Below are positions 11,489 through 20,431 of a DNA stretch of 64,000 bases, one piece after another. Where the stretch lies: NCBI RefSeq assembly GCF_900090235.1, contig NZ_LT607750.1:2430501-2494500 (forward strand). Reading direction: 5' to 3'. The notes below the pieces were generated by a model. The model had not been told where the DNA came from. It did no database searches and saw only the letters and a program-made list of their open reading frames with translations. Position numbers and translations under genes: made by a program. This DNA comes from Micromonospora echinaurantiaca (GTDB lineage: Bacteria > Actinomycetota > Actinomycetes > Mycobacteriales > Micromonosporaceae). How positions within the stretch are numbered: position 1 is the stretch's first letter; each line of letters starts with the position of its first letter.

Positions 11489-11605
11489 GCCGCCGCGCGG
11501 CCGGCGACACCGCGACCGGCTGCACCGCCACGCCCCCATCCGCGGTGGCGCCGACTACGCTCGACTCGACGGGGGACCGGTCGGGCGAGCGAAGCGGGTA
11601 GGTCG

Positions 11606-13123
11606 ATGAGCGTAAGACGGATCATGGGCACCGAGGTCGAGTACGGCATCTCCGTACCGGGCCAGGCGGGGGCCAACCCGATGGTCACCTCGTCCCAGGT
11701 GGTCAACGCCTACGGGGCGCGCCCGGAACTCAACCGCGGTGGCCGGGCCCGCTGGGACTACGAGGAGGAGTCGCCGCTGCGCGACGCCCGCGGCTTCACC
11801 TACTCCGGGGCCGCCTACGACCCCGCCGAGGCGCTGGCCGACGAGGACCTCGGCCTGGCCAACGTGATACTCACCAACGGCGCCCGGCTGTACGTCGACC
11901 ACGCGCACCCGGAGTACTCCACTCCCGAGGTGACCAACCCGCTGGACCTGGTCCGCTGGGACAAGGCCGGCGAGCGGGTGATGGCCGAGGCGGCCCGGCG
12001 CGCCGCCACCATCCCCGGCACCCAGCCGATCCACCTCTACAAGAACAACACCGACAACAAAGGCGCCAGCTACGGTGCGCACGAGAACTACCTGATGCGC
12101 CGGCAGACGCCGTTCGCCGACATCGTCGCGTACCTGACGCCGTTCTTCGTCACCCGGCAGATCGTCTGCGGCGCCGGCCGGGTCGGCATCGGCCAGGACG
12201 GCGGGCAGAGCGGCTTCCAGATCTCCCAGCGGGCCGACTTCTTCGAGGTCGAGGTCGGGCTGGAGACCACCCTCAAGCGGCCGATCATCAACACCCGGGA
12301 CGAGCCGCACGCCGACGCCGACAAGTACCGCCGGCTGCACGTCATCATCGGCGACGCGAACCTGTCGGAGATCTCGACGTACCTCAAGGTCGGCACCACC
12401 GCGCTGATCCTCACCATGATCGAGGAGAAGGCGCTCGGCGCGGACCTGGGCATCGCCGACCCGGTCAGCGAGCTGCGCGCGGTCAGCCACGACCCGTCCC
12501 TGTCCCACCTGATGCGGCTGCGCGACGGGCGCCGGCTGACCGCCCTGGACGTGCAGTGGGCGTACTACGAGCGGGTGCGGTCCTTTGTCGACGACCGGTA
12601 CGGCAGCGATGCCGACGAGCAGACCCAGGACGTGCTGGCCCGCTGGGAGGGCGTGCTGGACCGGCTCGGCCGGGACGTGATGCTCTGCGCCGACGAGCTG
12701 GACTGGGTGGCCAAGCTGCGGCTGCTGGAGGGCTACCGGGAGCGGGAGAAGCTCGGCTGGGGCTCGCACAAGCTCCAGCTGGTGGACCTGCAGTACTCCG
12801 ACGTGCGCCCGGAGAAGGGCCTCTACCACCGGCTGGTGACCCGCGGGGCGATGAAGACGCTGCTGACCGACGAGCAGACCCGCACCGCGATGACCGAGCC
12901 GCCGGAGGACACCCGGGCCTACTTCCGTGGCCGTTGCCTGGCCCAGTACGCCTCCGAGGTGGTCGCCGCGAGCTGGGACTCGGTCATCTTCGACGTGGGC
13001 CGGGAGTCGCTGGTGCGGGTGCCGATGATGGAGCCGGAGCGGGGCACCCGCAAGCACGTCGGCGAGCTCTTCGACCGCTGCCCCAGCGCCAAGGACCTGC
13101 TGGAGACCCTCACCGGCGGCTGA
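11606..13123 (+). CDS. dop: Depupylase/deamidase of Pup (Dop)
   Basis: Dop deamidates the C-terminal Gln of Pup where needed and removes Pup from substrates, using ATP as a cofactor. The 505-residue protein belongs to the glutamine-synthetase-like carboxylate-amine ligase fold. It carries the N-terminal metal and nucleotide motif GTEVEYGI, the [17 protein letters not shown] segment and the basic loop [10 protein letters not shown]. It keeps an extra stretch after the first strands ([17 protein letters not shown]) that is present in Dop and absent from PafA. It sits 162 bases upstream of pup. If Pup here ends in Glu, Dop's main task would be depupylation. Confidence 0.97.
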   Translation: MSVRRIMGTEVEYGISVPGQAGANPMVTSSQVVNAYGARPELNRGGRARWDYEEESPLRDARGFTYSGAAYDPAEALADEDLGLANVILTNGARLYVDHAHPEYSTPEVTNPLDLVRWDKAGERVMAEAARRAATIPGTQPIHLYKNNTDNKGASYGAHENYLMRRQTPFADIVAYLTPFFVTRQIVCGAGRVGIGQDGGQSGFQISQRADFFEVEVGLETTLKRPIINTRDEPHADADKYRRLHVIIGDANLSEISTYLKVGTTALILTMIEEKALGADLGIADPVSELRAVSHDPSLSHLMRLRDGRRLTALDVQWAYYERVRSFVDDRYGSDADEQTQDVLARWEGVLDRLGRDVMLCADELDWVAKLRLLEGYREREKLGWGSHKLQLVDLQYSDVRPEKGLYHRLVTRGAMKTLLTDEQTRTAMTEPPEDTRAYFRGRCLAQYASEVVAASWDSVIFDVGRESLVRVPMMEPERGTRKHVGELFDRCPSAKDLLETLTGG

Positions 13124-13248
13124 CCGGGCCGGCCGGTCCGCGGCGCGCGCCGCGTCGGGCCGCCGGCTGGCGTCAGCCGTACGACGGTGACCCTGGCCCG
13201 TCGCGCGTACACCCGGCGCGCGGCGGGCCTTTCGTCGCTCCCGCGAGG

Positions 13249-13254
13249 TAAGTT
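13249..13254 (+). promoter_or_regulatory. -10 box of the pup operon
   Basis: TAAGTT lies 32 bases upstream of the pup ATG, giving a short leader with the strong ribosome site TTGGAGGAGG. Confidence 0.5.
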
Positions 13255-13285
13255 TCTCGGAAGAGATCGTTGGAGGAGGCACCAG

Positions 13286-13501
13286 ATGGCCACTCGTGAC
13301 AGCGGCGGGCAGTCGCAGTCGGGCAAGTCCCGCCAGGGCGAAGAGATTGAGGACGTCACCACCGAGGCCAACCCGGAGGTCGCCGAGCGGCACGCGGAGA
13401 TCACCGAGGACGTCGACGACCTCCTCGACGAGATCGACTCCGTCCTGGAGGAGAACGCAGAGGAATTTGTCCGGGGCTACGTACAGAAAGGGGGTGAATA
13501 G
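13286..13501 (+). CDS. pup: Prokaryotic ubiquitin-like protein Pup
   Basis: Pup is the small modifier attached to lysines of proteins destined for the proteasome. This copy has 71 residues, is intrinsically disordered by composition, and has a charged N-terminal half. The conserved helical core contains DDLLDEIDSVLEENAEEF and the end is YVQKGGE. The terminal Glu means the protein is ready for PafA without deamidation, as in several actinobacteria. The start ATG has GGAGGAGG upstream. A nuclease gene follows after 22 bases, then prcB and prcA, on the same strand. Confidence 0.98.
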   Translation: MATRDSGGQSQSGKSRQGEEIEDVTTEANPEVAERHAEITEDVDDLLDEIDSVLEENAEEFVRGYVQKGGE

Positions 13502-13523
13502 GGCATAGACGGGCAAATCGGAC

Positions 13524-14210
13524 ATGCCTCGGCCTCTCGACGACCGGGATGACGCTCGTCGTTGCCGTGATTGCGGCGAGTGGAAGCCACTTGAGGAGTT
13601 CTGCACCAACAGCAAGCGCCCCGACGGTCGTGGCAGCTACTGCAAGCCCTGCTTCAATCAGCGGTCGAAGGCGAGCTACGCGAAGCGGGTGCAAGAGAAG
13701 CACGGCCGGGAGGTTCGCCAGCTTCCGGCCGTGCCCGAGGGGCACCGGCGATGCCCTGCTTGCGGCGAGACGAGGGCACTAGACGACTTCCCGCGAAACC
13801 GTTCTGGGCGGGCTGGTTACGGCCGATACTGCAAGCCTTGCCACAACGAGAAGGGCAAGGAGAGCAGGCTCCGGCTCTACGGGGGCAGTCGCGAGTACCA
13901 CCTGCGGCGGCGGTACGGCATCGGGCAGCAGGAGTTCGACGAGCTCCTGGCCGAGCCGGGCGGGGTCTGCGCCATCTGCGGCGGCGCGGACCCGCAACAT
14001 GTGGACCACGATCATCGCACCGGTTGGGTGCGCGGGATACTCTGCTTCAACTGCAACGGTGGTCTTGGTCAGTTCCGTGACGATCAGGCGCGGCTGGCCG
14101 GGGCGATCACATACCTGAGAGGAACCACGTGGCAGCGGGTTTTGATCCATCCGGGCGTCTACCAGATGTGTTCACCAACGCGGGGACGTCCTCCTTCACC
14201 ACGTTCCTGA
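13524..14210 (+). CDS. Endonuclease VII-type HNH (His-Me finger) nuclease
   Basis: This 228-residue protein is predicted to cut DNA. Two tandem zinc modules come first, CRDC...CKPC and CPAC...CKPC (about residues 14-93). A recombination-endonuclease-VII domain follows, with CAIC, the metal motif HVDHDHRTG and CFNCNGG (about 145-180). Phage endonuclease VII resolves branched DNA. The gene sits between pup and prcB and its last 82 bases overlap the prcB start in another frame. About 28 of its first 110 codons end in A or T, far more than in neighbours, a sign of transfer. The C-terminal 25 residues lie in the overlap and may be dispensable. Confidence 0.88.
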   Translation: MPRPLDDRDDARRCRDCGEWKPLEEFCTNSKRPDGRGSYCKPCFNQRSKASYAKRVQEKHGREVRQLPAVPEGHRRCPACGETRALDDFPRNRSGRAGYGRYCKPCHNEKGKESRLRLYGGSREYHLRRRYGIGQQEFDELLAEPGGVCAICGGADPQHVDHDHRTGWVRGILCFNCNGGLGQFRDDQARLAGAITYLRGTTWQRVLIHPGVYQMCSPTRGRPPSPRS

Positions 14211-14968
14211 GCAAGGTGGCTCCCGAGATGCTGCCCGGCCGCCGGCCGCTGCCGCCGGGCATGGCCGCCGACCTGGCGCCGCACGCCACCACCATCGTGG
14301 CCATCTCGGCCGCCGGCGGCGTGGTGATGGCCGGCGACCGACGGGCCACGATGGGCAACCTGATCGCCCAGCGCGACATCGAGAAGGTGCACCCGGCCGA
14401 CGCGTACTCGCTGGTCGGCATCGCGGGCACCGCCGGCATCGGCATCGAGCTGATGCGACTGTTCCAGGTGGAGCTGGAGCACTACGAGAAGATCGAGGGC
14501 GCGATGCTCTCGCTGGACGGCAAGGCCAACCGGCTCGCCTCGATGATCCGGGGCAACCTGGGCGCGGCGATGCAGGGGCTGGCCGTGATCCCGCTCTTCG
14601 CCGGCTTCGACCTGGCCTGCGCCGACCCGGCGGAGGCCGGCCGCATCTTCAGCTTCGACGTCACCGGCGGCCCCTACGAGGAGACCGGCTACGACGCCAT
14701 CGGCTCCGGCTCGCTGTTCGCCAAGTCCGCGCTGAAGAAGCGGTACCGGGCCGGGCTGTCGATGGACGACGCGGTCCGCCTCGCGGTGGAGGCGCTCTAC
14801 GACGCGGCCGACGACGACACCGCCACCGGTGGGCCGGACCTCACCCGCCGGATCTACCCGGTGGTGATGACCGCGACGGCGGAGGGCACCCACCGGCTCA
14901 CCGACGCCGAGACGGCGGCGATCGCCGAGAGCGTGGTCTCCGGTCGGATGGAGAACCCGGGCGGCTGA
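14129..14968 (+). CDS. prcB: 20S proteasome beta subunit PrcB
   Basis: PrcB is the catalytic subunit of the 20S core particle. A 53-residue propeptide (containing GRLPDVF and [11 protein letters not shown]) precedes the catalytic Thr54 in PHA-TTIVAI, which becomes the N-terminal nucleophile after self-cleavage. Conserved GDRRATMGN and the active-site Lys region follow. The start is GTG at 14129 with GAGAGGAA upstream, inside the nuclease gene. The first dozen codons share that gene's low GC3, and normal C/G-ending codons resume near base 14170. The mature protein has about 226 residues, as expected. Confidence 0.98.
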   Translation: MAAGFDPSGRLPDVFTNAGTSSFTTFLSKVAPEMLPGRRPLPPGMAADLAPHATTIVAISAAGGVVMAGDRRATMGNLIAQRDIEKVHPADAYSLVGIAGTAGIGIELMRLFQVELEHYEKIEGAMLSLDGKANRLASMIRGNLGAAMQGLAVIPLFAGFDLACADPAEAGRIFSFDVTGGPYEETGYDAIGSGSLFAKSALKKRYRAGLSMDDAVRLAVEALYDAADDDTATGGPDLTRRIYPVVMTATAEGTHRLTDAETAAIAESVVSGRMENPGG

Positions 14969-15022
14969 TCCGCCCGCACAGTCAGCAGCCGTCAGCACAG
15001 CGCCGTAAGGAGAACCGCCGCC

Positions 15023-15859
15023 GTGGCCATGCAGTTCTACGCCTCGCCCGAGCAGATCATGCGCGACCGCTCCGAGCTGGCCCGCAAGGGCATCGCCCGG
15101 GGACGCAGCGCGGTGGTCCTGAGTTACCAGGGCGGGGTGCTCTTCGTCGCGGAGAACCTCTCCAGCGCCCTGCACAAGGTCAGTGAGATCTACGACCGGA
15201 TCGGCTTCGCCGCCGTCGGCCGGTACAACGAGTTCGAGAACCTGCGCCGCGCGGGCGTGCGGATGGCCGACCTGAACGGCCTGAGCTACGACCGGCGCGA
15301 CGTCACCGGCCGGGCCCTGGCCAACGCCTTCGCGCAGACCCTCGGCGCGATCTTCACCGAGCAGTCCAAGCCGTTCGAGGTGGAGATCTGCGTGGCGCAG
15401 GTCGGCGCCACCGCCGCGGACGACGAGATCTACCGGCTCACCTACGACGGCTCGGTCAACGACGAGCCGGGCCGGATGGCGATGGGCGGCCAGGCGGAGG
15501 CGATCACCAACGTGCTCAAGGCCGACCACTCGGCGGAGATGTCGTTGAGCGACGCGGTGAAGCTGTCGGTGCGGGCGCTGAGCAGCGTCGGCGGCGAGGG
15601 CGGCGCGGCCCGGACCATCGCGGCCGACCAGTTGGAGGTGGCGGTGCTGGACCGCCGCCGGGTCGGCCGGACGTTCCGGCGGATCACCGGGGCGGCGCTG
15701 ACCGCGCTGCTGGACGGCGGCGCGGCCAAGGCCGAGGAGCCGGCCGCCGCGGGTGGGCCGACGACGCCGACCACGCCGACCGAGGAGGCGCACAAGCCGA
15801 CCAGCTCCGCCGGGTCCGCGGACCTGGAGGACAAGCCGGGCCAGCCGGCCGACGAGTAG
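15023..15859 (+). CDS. prcA: 20S proteasome alpha subunit PrcA
   Basis: PrcA forms the outer rings of the core particle, gating entry and docking Mpa. The N-terminal gate segment [14 protein letters not shown] and the alpha-type core ([24 protein letters not shown]) are intact, and no catalytic Thr is present, as expected. The last 45 residues form a Pro/Thr/Ala/Glu-rich disordered tail common in actinobacterial PrcA. The start GTG at 15023 has GTAAGGAGAA upstream; an ATG two codons later is equally possible. It follows prcB by 54 bases and ends in front of a hairpin. Confidence 0.98.
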   Translation: MAMQFYASPEQIMRDRSELARKGIARGRSAVVLSYQGGVLFVAENLSSALHKVSEIYDRIGFAAVGRYNEFENLRRAGVRMADLNGLSYDRRDVTGRALANAFAQTLGAIFTEQSKPFEVEICVAQVGATAADDEIYRLTYDGSVNDEPGRMAMGGQAEAITNVLKADHSAEMSLSDAVKLSVRALSSVGGEGGAARTIAADQLEVAVLDRRRVGRTFRRITGAALTALLDGGAAKAEEPAAAGGPTTPTTPTEEAHKPTSSAGSADLEDKPGQPADE

Positions 15860-15872
15860 TCCCGTCGCGGTG

Positions 15873-15903
15873 CGCCGGGGTCCGGGCTTTCCGGGCCCCG
15901 GCG
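15873..15903. terminator. hairpin between prcA and the glycan operon end
   Basis: CGCCGGGGTCCG and CGGGCCCCGGCG form a 12-bp stem containing one G-T pair, with a 7-base loop. It lies 13 bases after the prcA stop and could also serve the convergent glycosyltransferase gene. Confidence 0.6.
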
Positions 15904-15998
15904 TACCCGTTCGCGCGGGTTGCCGCGTCGCGTGGCGGCCGGCTCAGCGGCCGGCCGGATGGGACCCGGGCCGGCCCGGCGGCAGCGCGGTGGGCTGG

Positions 15999-17027
15999 TC
16001 AGGCCCGGCGCAGCAGCGGCCGGACCAGCGCCCAGTAGCCAGCGGCGATGACGTTGAAGATGCCCATCCCGGGCGGCGCCTCGACGTTGGACGGGTCGAC
16101 CTTCGCGGTCATCATGGCCGCGATGACGCCGTCGGGCACGGTCCGCTCCGCTTGCAGACGGCGGCGGCGGGCGCCTACCCAGGCCCGGTTGGTCCACAGC
16201 CAGCGCCAGCCGCGGACCTTCTCCTTCGACCAGCCGCCGAGCAGCGCGGCGGCGAGCATGGCGGCCTCGGAGAGCAGCAGCATCGGTGCTAGCAGCGCCA
16301 GCGTCCGCCCCTCGTACGCGGTGAGCAGCGAGAGCAGCCGGTTCCGCTCGACCAGGTAGACCTTGAGCGAGTTGCGGGAGAACTCGTAGTGGTGAACGAC
16401 CACGGCGTCCGGCACGTACTGCGGGCGCAGTCCGCGCTGCCAGAGGCGGAGGCTGAGTTCGGTGTCCTCGTGGTAGGCGAAGTACTCGGCGGGGAAGCCG
16501 TCCAGCTCCTGCCAGAGCTGGCGGGCGATGACGAAGCAGCAGCCGCTCAGCGAGGGCACGGTCGTGCGTACGGCGTGGGCGCTGGCCGGCTCGCCGTTGC
16601 CGCCGGCCCAGGAGAGCCCGATGAAGTGCAGCGGGTTGCCGGAGGTGTTGATCAGCTCCGGGTTCTCGGCGAGCCGGATGGAGGCCATGGCGGCGCCGAC
16701 GCCGGGCTCCCCGGCGACCGCGACGACCTTGGCCAGCGCGTCCGGGGCGACGATCGCGTCGGAGTTGACGAAGGCGAGCCACTCGCTGGTGGCCTCGGCC
16801 GCGCCGACCCGGCAGCCGCCGGCGTACCCGGTGTTGGTCTCGGGGCGGACCACCCGGACGCCGGGGAAGCCCTTGACCACGTCGATGCCGTCGCCGGTGC
16901 AGCCGTTGTCGACCACGATCAGCTCGATCTCGACGTCAGTGCTGGCCAGCACGGCCCGGGCGGCGTCGACCAGGTACGGCTCGGCGCCGTAGGCCAGCAT
17001 CACCGCGGAGACCTGGGGGCGGGTCAT
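15999..17027 (-). CDS. Family 2 glycosyltransferase (rhamnosyltransferase-like)
   Basis: This enzyme transfers a sugar from a nucleotide donor to a growing surface glycan. The GT-A domain spans residues 1-220, with the nucleotide-binding VVDNGCTGDG, the metal-binding region FVNSDA in place of DxD, and the acceptor motif EYFAYHEDTELSLR. Two hydrophobic segments near residues 240-270 probably anchor it to the membrane. The NTGYAGGCRVG segment is typical of rhamnosyltransferase-type GT2 enzymes. Its ATG at 17027 overlaps the flippase stop by four bases. It is the last gene of the rfbB-rfbD glycan operon. Confidence 0.92.
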   Translation of the reverse strand: MTRPQVSAVMLAYGAEPYLVDAARAVLASTDVEIELIVVDNGCTGDGIDVVKGFPGVRVVRPETNTGYAGGCRVGAAEATSEWLAFVNSDAIVAPDALAKVVAVAGEPGVGAAMASIRLAENPELINTSGNPLHFIGLSWAGGNGEPASAHAVRTTVPSLSGCCFVIARQLWQELDGFPAEYFAYHEDTELSLRLWQRGLRPQYVPDAVVVHHYEFSRNSLKVYLVERNRLLSLLTAYEGRTLALLAPMLLLSEAAMLAAALLGGWSKEKVRGWRWLWTNRAWVGARRRRLQAERTVPDGVIAAMMTAKVDPSNVEAPPGMGIFNVIAAGYWALVRPLLRRA

Positions 17028-18334
17028 CGGATGCCTCCGGATACGCCAGTCGCCACGGCGTCGTCGATCGGCCGGGCCGGGGTGGGGACGGGACGGGCGC
17101 CGCCGCGCAGCAGCAGCGCCATGGTGCCGGCGACCACGACGGAGCCGACGGCGTAGGCGAGCTCGACACGGAGCGCGACCGGTGCGGGGGCCAGGGTCAC
17201 CGCGAGCAGGGCGACCACGCCGAGCGTCCACGCGGTGGCCTGGGCCCGGTGCCGGTTCAGGGCGAGCAGGGCCTGGCCGAGCACCATCGCCCAGAGGTAG
17301 GCGAGGGTGCCCGCGGCGAGCCAGCCGAAGTCCACCTGGTCGAGCACGTCGGGGGCGTCGAAGAGGGCGCCGACCAGCCACGGGCCGAGCAGCACCGCGC
17401 CGACCGCGCCGATCAGCCCGAGCGCGGTGACCACGCCCAGCGACCGGCGGAGCAGGCCGTGGAAGGCGGCCTGGTCGCCGGTGGTGGCGGTGGCGGCGAG
17501 GCCGGGCAGCAGCGACGCCTGCATGGAGCCGAACACGAAGAGCGGGATCCGCACCAGCACCAGCGCGGACAGCAGCGCGCCGGCGGTGGCCACGTCGTCC
17601 GGGGCGAGCAGCCGGACGTTGATCACGCCGACGTTCACCACGACCTGGGAGAGCAGGCTGGAAACGGTGAGCAGCCCGAGGCCGCGCAGCAGCGCGCCCC
17701 ACGGCACCGGCGCGCCGCCGCCCACGGCGCGCAGCACCGGGGGCAGGGTGAACAGCACGCTGGCCAGCGGGGCGATCACCAGCACCACCCCGTACCACAG
17801 CGGGGAGCTGACGCCGGCGAGCCCGAGCAGCGCGACCATGACGATGCGCAGCCCGCCGTCGACGCCGAGTTGGCCGCCGTACCAGGGGAACAGCGACAGG
17901 CCGGAGAGGACGCCGCGGGTGGTGTAGGCGATCGCCATGGCGACCAGCGACCCGATCAGCACCAGCACCATGTCGCCGTCGCCGGCGAAGAGCCGGTCGG
18001 CGAGCACGCGGTAGCCGGCGACGGTGGCGAGCACCATCACGGCGAGCACCGCGGCGGCGAGGGCGGCGCCCCGGGCCAGCACCGGGCCGGGCGGCAGCCC
18101 TTGGGTGCGGCGGGCGGCGACGACCCGGGCGACCTCCTGCTCGACCGGGATGAACACGCCGATGCCGACGGTGAACACGATCGACCAGAGCACCGACAGC
18201 GAGCTGTAGTCGGCCTCGGTGAGGCTGTGGCCGGCGACCGCGAGGTGGACGTAGGAGGCCAGCCCGAGCAGCGCCAGCCCGGCACCGACGGCCACGGTGC
18301 CGGGCGGGACGAGGGCGAGCAGGCGCCGCATCAC
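17024..18334 (-). CDS. Wzx-like polysaccharide flippase / membrane protein
   Basis: The 436-residue protein has about 12-14 hydrophobic segments with short loops and no soluble domain, the layout of MOP-superfamily lipid-linked sugar flippases. It lies between two GT2 glycosyltransferases in an operon with dTDP-rhamnose genes, which supports a role in moving a lipid-linked glycan across the membrane. The start is GTG at 18334, overlapping the upstream stop as GTGA; an ATG one codon later is possible. The family assignment rests on topology and context more than on motifs. Confidence 0.75.
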   Translation of the reverse strand: MMRRLLALVPPGTVAVGAGLALLGLASYVHLAVAGHSLTEADYSSLSVLWSIVFTVGIGVFIPVEQEVARVVAARRTQGLPPGPVLARGAALAAAVLAVMVLATVAGYRVLADRLFAGDGDMVLVLIGSLVAMAIAYTTRGVLSGLSLFPWYGGQLGVDGGLRIVMVALLGLAGVSSPLWYGVVLVIAPLASVLFTLPPVLRAVGGGAPVPWGALLRGLGLLTVSSLLSQVVVNVGVINVRLLAPDDVATAGALLSALVLVRIPLFVFGSMQASLLPGLAATATTGDQAAFHGLLRRSLGVVTALGLIGAVGAVLLGPWLVGALFDAPDVLDQVDFGWLAAGTLAYLWAMVLGQALLALNRHRAQATAWTLGVVALLAVTLAPAPVALRVELAYAVGSVVVAGTMALLLRGGARPVPTPARPIDDAVATGVSGGIR

Positions 18335-19032
18335 TGGCGGATGAGCGCCAGCGTGAGCACCACGAACGCCCGGCCCAGGTAGACCATCGCCTTGGCGGGG
18401 GAGTGGCTGGGTGTGCCGGCCATCCGCTTGCGCATGGCCACCGGCACCTGCCGGATCTTGTAGCCGCGGCGCGCGGTGTGCACCAGCGTCTCGACGGTGT
18501 CGCCGAGGTACTCGGCCGGGTACCAGCGGGCGAACATCTCGATCACCCGTCGGTTGGCGGCGCGGAAGCCGGAGGTGGTGTCGGTGAGCTTGGTGCGGGC
18601 CACCCGGGACAGCACCACGGAGAGCATGACCATCGCCCAGCGGCGCGGGCCGCGGACGGAGTAGTCGCCCTCGCCGGCGAACCGGGCGCCGATCACCAGG
18701 TCGTTGTCGTCGAGCAGGTCGACCAGCTTCGGCACGTAGCGGGGGTCGTGCTGGCCGTCGGCGTCGATCTGGATGGCGACGTCGTAGCCGTGGTCGCGGG
18801 CGTACCGGTAGCCGAGCCGCATGGCCCCGCCGACACCGAGGTTGTACGGCAGCTGGGCGACCCGGGCGCCGGCGGCGGCGGCGACGGCGGCGGTGCGGTC
18901 GGTGGAGCCGTCGTCGACCACCAGCACGTCGACGCCGGGCAGTTCGCCGCGCACCTCGCCGACGACGTCGGCGATCGAACCGGACTCGTTGAGCGCCGGG
19001 ATGATGATCAGGACGCGCTTGCCGTTAACCAT
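18331..19032 (-). CDS. Family 2 glycosyltransferase (dolichyl-phosphate-mannose-synthase-like)
   Basis: This 233-residue GT2 enzyme resembles polyprenyl-phosphate sugar synthases and is expected to load a sugar onto a lipid carrier. Key features are IPALNESGSI at the N-terminus, VVDDGSTDRT for nucleotide binding, the metal motif QIDADGQHDP and the TSGFRAANR segment. One C-terminal hydrophobic stretch may associate with the membrane. It overlaps the DUF2304 gene by eight bases upstream and the flippase gene downstream. The DUF2304-GT2 pair is a recurrent actinobacterial arrangement. Confidence 0.93.
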   Translation of the reverse strand: MVNGKRVLIIIPALNESGSIADVVGEVRGELPGVDVLVVDDGSTDRTAAVAAAAGARVAQLPYNLGVGGAMRLGYRYARDHGYDVAIQIDADGQHDPRYVPKLVDLLDDNDLVIGARFAGEGDYSVRGPRRWAMVMLSVVLSRVARTKLTDTTSGFRAANRRVIEMFARWYPAEYLGDTVETLVHTARRGYKIRQVPVAMRKRMAGTPSHSPAKAMVYLGRAFVVLTLALIRQ

Positions 19033-19396
19033 CGTTGGACACCAGTTCGTCTCGGGCGGCCCGCTCGGCGGCGATCTCGGCGCGCAGCAGGGCGAAGTCT
19101 TCGGCCAGGGTGCGGGTCTCCTCCTCCAGGGCGCTGACCTCCCAGCTCAGGTGCACACAGACCAGGAGCAGGAAGACGATGCCGAGGAAGAGCACGAGGC
19201 TGACGCCGGAGGCGACGCCGAGCATCCCGGCGACGCTGTCCAGCAGTCGGGGGAAGAGCGACAGCGGGATGACGACCAGCAGCACGCCGAGCCACAGCAT
19301 GCCGTACTTCTCCCGGAGCTGACGGCGGCGTAGCAGCTCGACGATGGTGCCGAGCAGCAGCAGTCCGGTCAGACCGGTGACGAGGGTGAGCTTCAT
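19025..19396 (-). CDS. DUF2304 small membrane protein
   Basis: This 123-residue protein has three hydrophobic helices (about residues 3-20, 32-52 and 63-84) and then a charged C-terminal helix likely to form a coiled coil. It fits the DUF2304 family, which usually accompanies dolichyl-phosphate-mannose-synthase-like glycosyltransferases, possibly as a membrane partner. ATG at 19396 was chosen because it overlaps the rfbD stop (19393) in an ATGA arrangement. The same frame stays open far upstream within rfbD, but that extension is a shadow reading. Confidence 0.85.
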   Translation of the reverse strand: MKLTLVTGLTGLLLLGTIVELLRRRQLREKYGMLWLGVLLVVIPLSLFPRLLDSVAGMLGVASGVSLVLFLGIVFLLLVCVHLSWEVSALEEETRTLAEDFALLRAEIAAERAARDELVSNDG

Positions 19397-20280
19397 GCGA
19401 CCTTCCACGGGGCGGGTGGAGCGGCGGAGGCGAACGCGTCGGCCAGGGTGGTGTGCCAGTCCGGAAGCGGTGGCAGACCCGCGGCGGCCCAACGGCCGTG
19501 CCCTAGCACACTGTACGCCGGTCTGGGGGCGGGACGACGAAACCGATCGCTGGTGGTGGGTCGGATCCGGTCCGGGTCGAGCCCGCGCAGCGCGAACACC
19601 GCGCGGGCCAGCCCGTACCAGGTGGTCTGGCCGGAGCAGGTGCCGTGGTAGACCCCGGCGGGGGCCCGGGCGGCCAGCGCCGCGTCGCCGAGCGCCACCA
19701 GCTGCGCGGCGAGGGCGTACGACCAGGTGGGCTGGCCGTGCTGGTCGTCGACCACGTCGAGGTGCTCGCGCTGCTCGGCCAGCCGGAGCATGGTGGCGAC
19801 GAAGTTGGGCCCGTGCGCGCCGTAGAGCCAGGCGGTGCGCACCACGTAGCCGGTTTCGGGGAGAAATCGGGCGACGGCCCGCTCCCCGGCCAGCTTCGAG
19901 CGGCCGTACGCGTTGACCGGCGCGGTGGGCGCGTCCTCGGCGTACGGGGTGGTGCCGTCGCCGGGGAAGACGTAGTCGGTGGAGACGTGCACCAGCCGGG
20001 CGCCGGTGGCCGCGCAGGCCGCGGCGAGGTGTCCGACGGCGTCGCCGTTGACCGCGGTGGCGGCCGCCTCCTGCTCCTCGGCCCCGTCCACGTCGGTCCA
20101 CGCCGCGGTGTTGACCACCAGGTCGTGCCCGGCGACGGCGGCCCGGACGGCGGCGGCGTCGGTGATGTCGACCTCGGCCCGGGTGGCGGCGGTCACCTTC
20201 AGGTCGGGCCGGCTGCCGAGCACCGCGAGCAGGTCCCGGCCGAGCATCCCGCCCGCCCCGGTGACGAGCACCCGGCTCAT
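19393..20280 (-). CDS. rfbD: dTDP-4-dehydrorhamnose reductase
   Basis: RfbD (RmlD) performs the last step of dTDP-L-rhamnose synthesis, the NADPH-dependent reduction of the 4-keto group. The 295-residue SDR protein has the nucleotide motif VTGAGGMLG, the catalytic Tyr and Lys in YGRSK, HVSTDYVFPGDG and the substrate-contact region VVRTAWLYG. ATG at 20280 has GGAG upstream. It is 151 bases downstream of rfbB on the same strand, and the two other rhamnose genes are on the opposite strand. Confidence 0.96.
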   Translation of the reverse strand: MSRVLVTGAGGMLGRDLLAVLGSRPDLKVTAATRAEVDITDAAAVRAAVAGHDLVVNTAAWTDVDGAEEQEAAATAVNGDAVGHLAAACAATGARLVHVSTDYVFPGDGTTPYAEDAPTAPVNAYGRSKLAGERAVARFLPETGYVVRTAWLYGAHGPNFVATMLRLAEQREHLDVVDDQHGQPTWSYALAAQLVALGDAALAARAPAGVYHGTCSGQTTWYGLARAVFALRGLDPDRIRPTTSDRFRRPAPRPAYSVLGHGRWAAAGLPPLPDWHTTLADAFASAAPPAPWKVA

Positions 20281-20431
20281 GTCGGCACTCCGCTGCGCCG
20301 AACGTTCCGAGCCCCGGACGCGTCGGTGGATGTCGCAGCATCGACACGGCCTCGGCCGGGGGTCGGAGTGTGAGCAGTGCCGCCATGAGGCACCGTGGCG
20401 CTGCGTTGACGATTCGCTCGCTGACGCTCGC

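Noticed and set aside
13139..13154. 16-bp palindrome CGCGGCGCGCGCCGCG after dop as a terminator
   Set aside because: It is pure alternating GC that arises easily in this composition, and it lies away from a clear transcript end.
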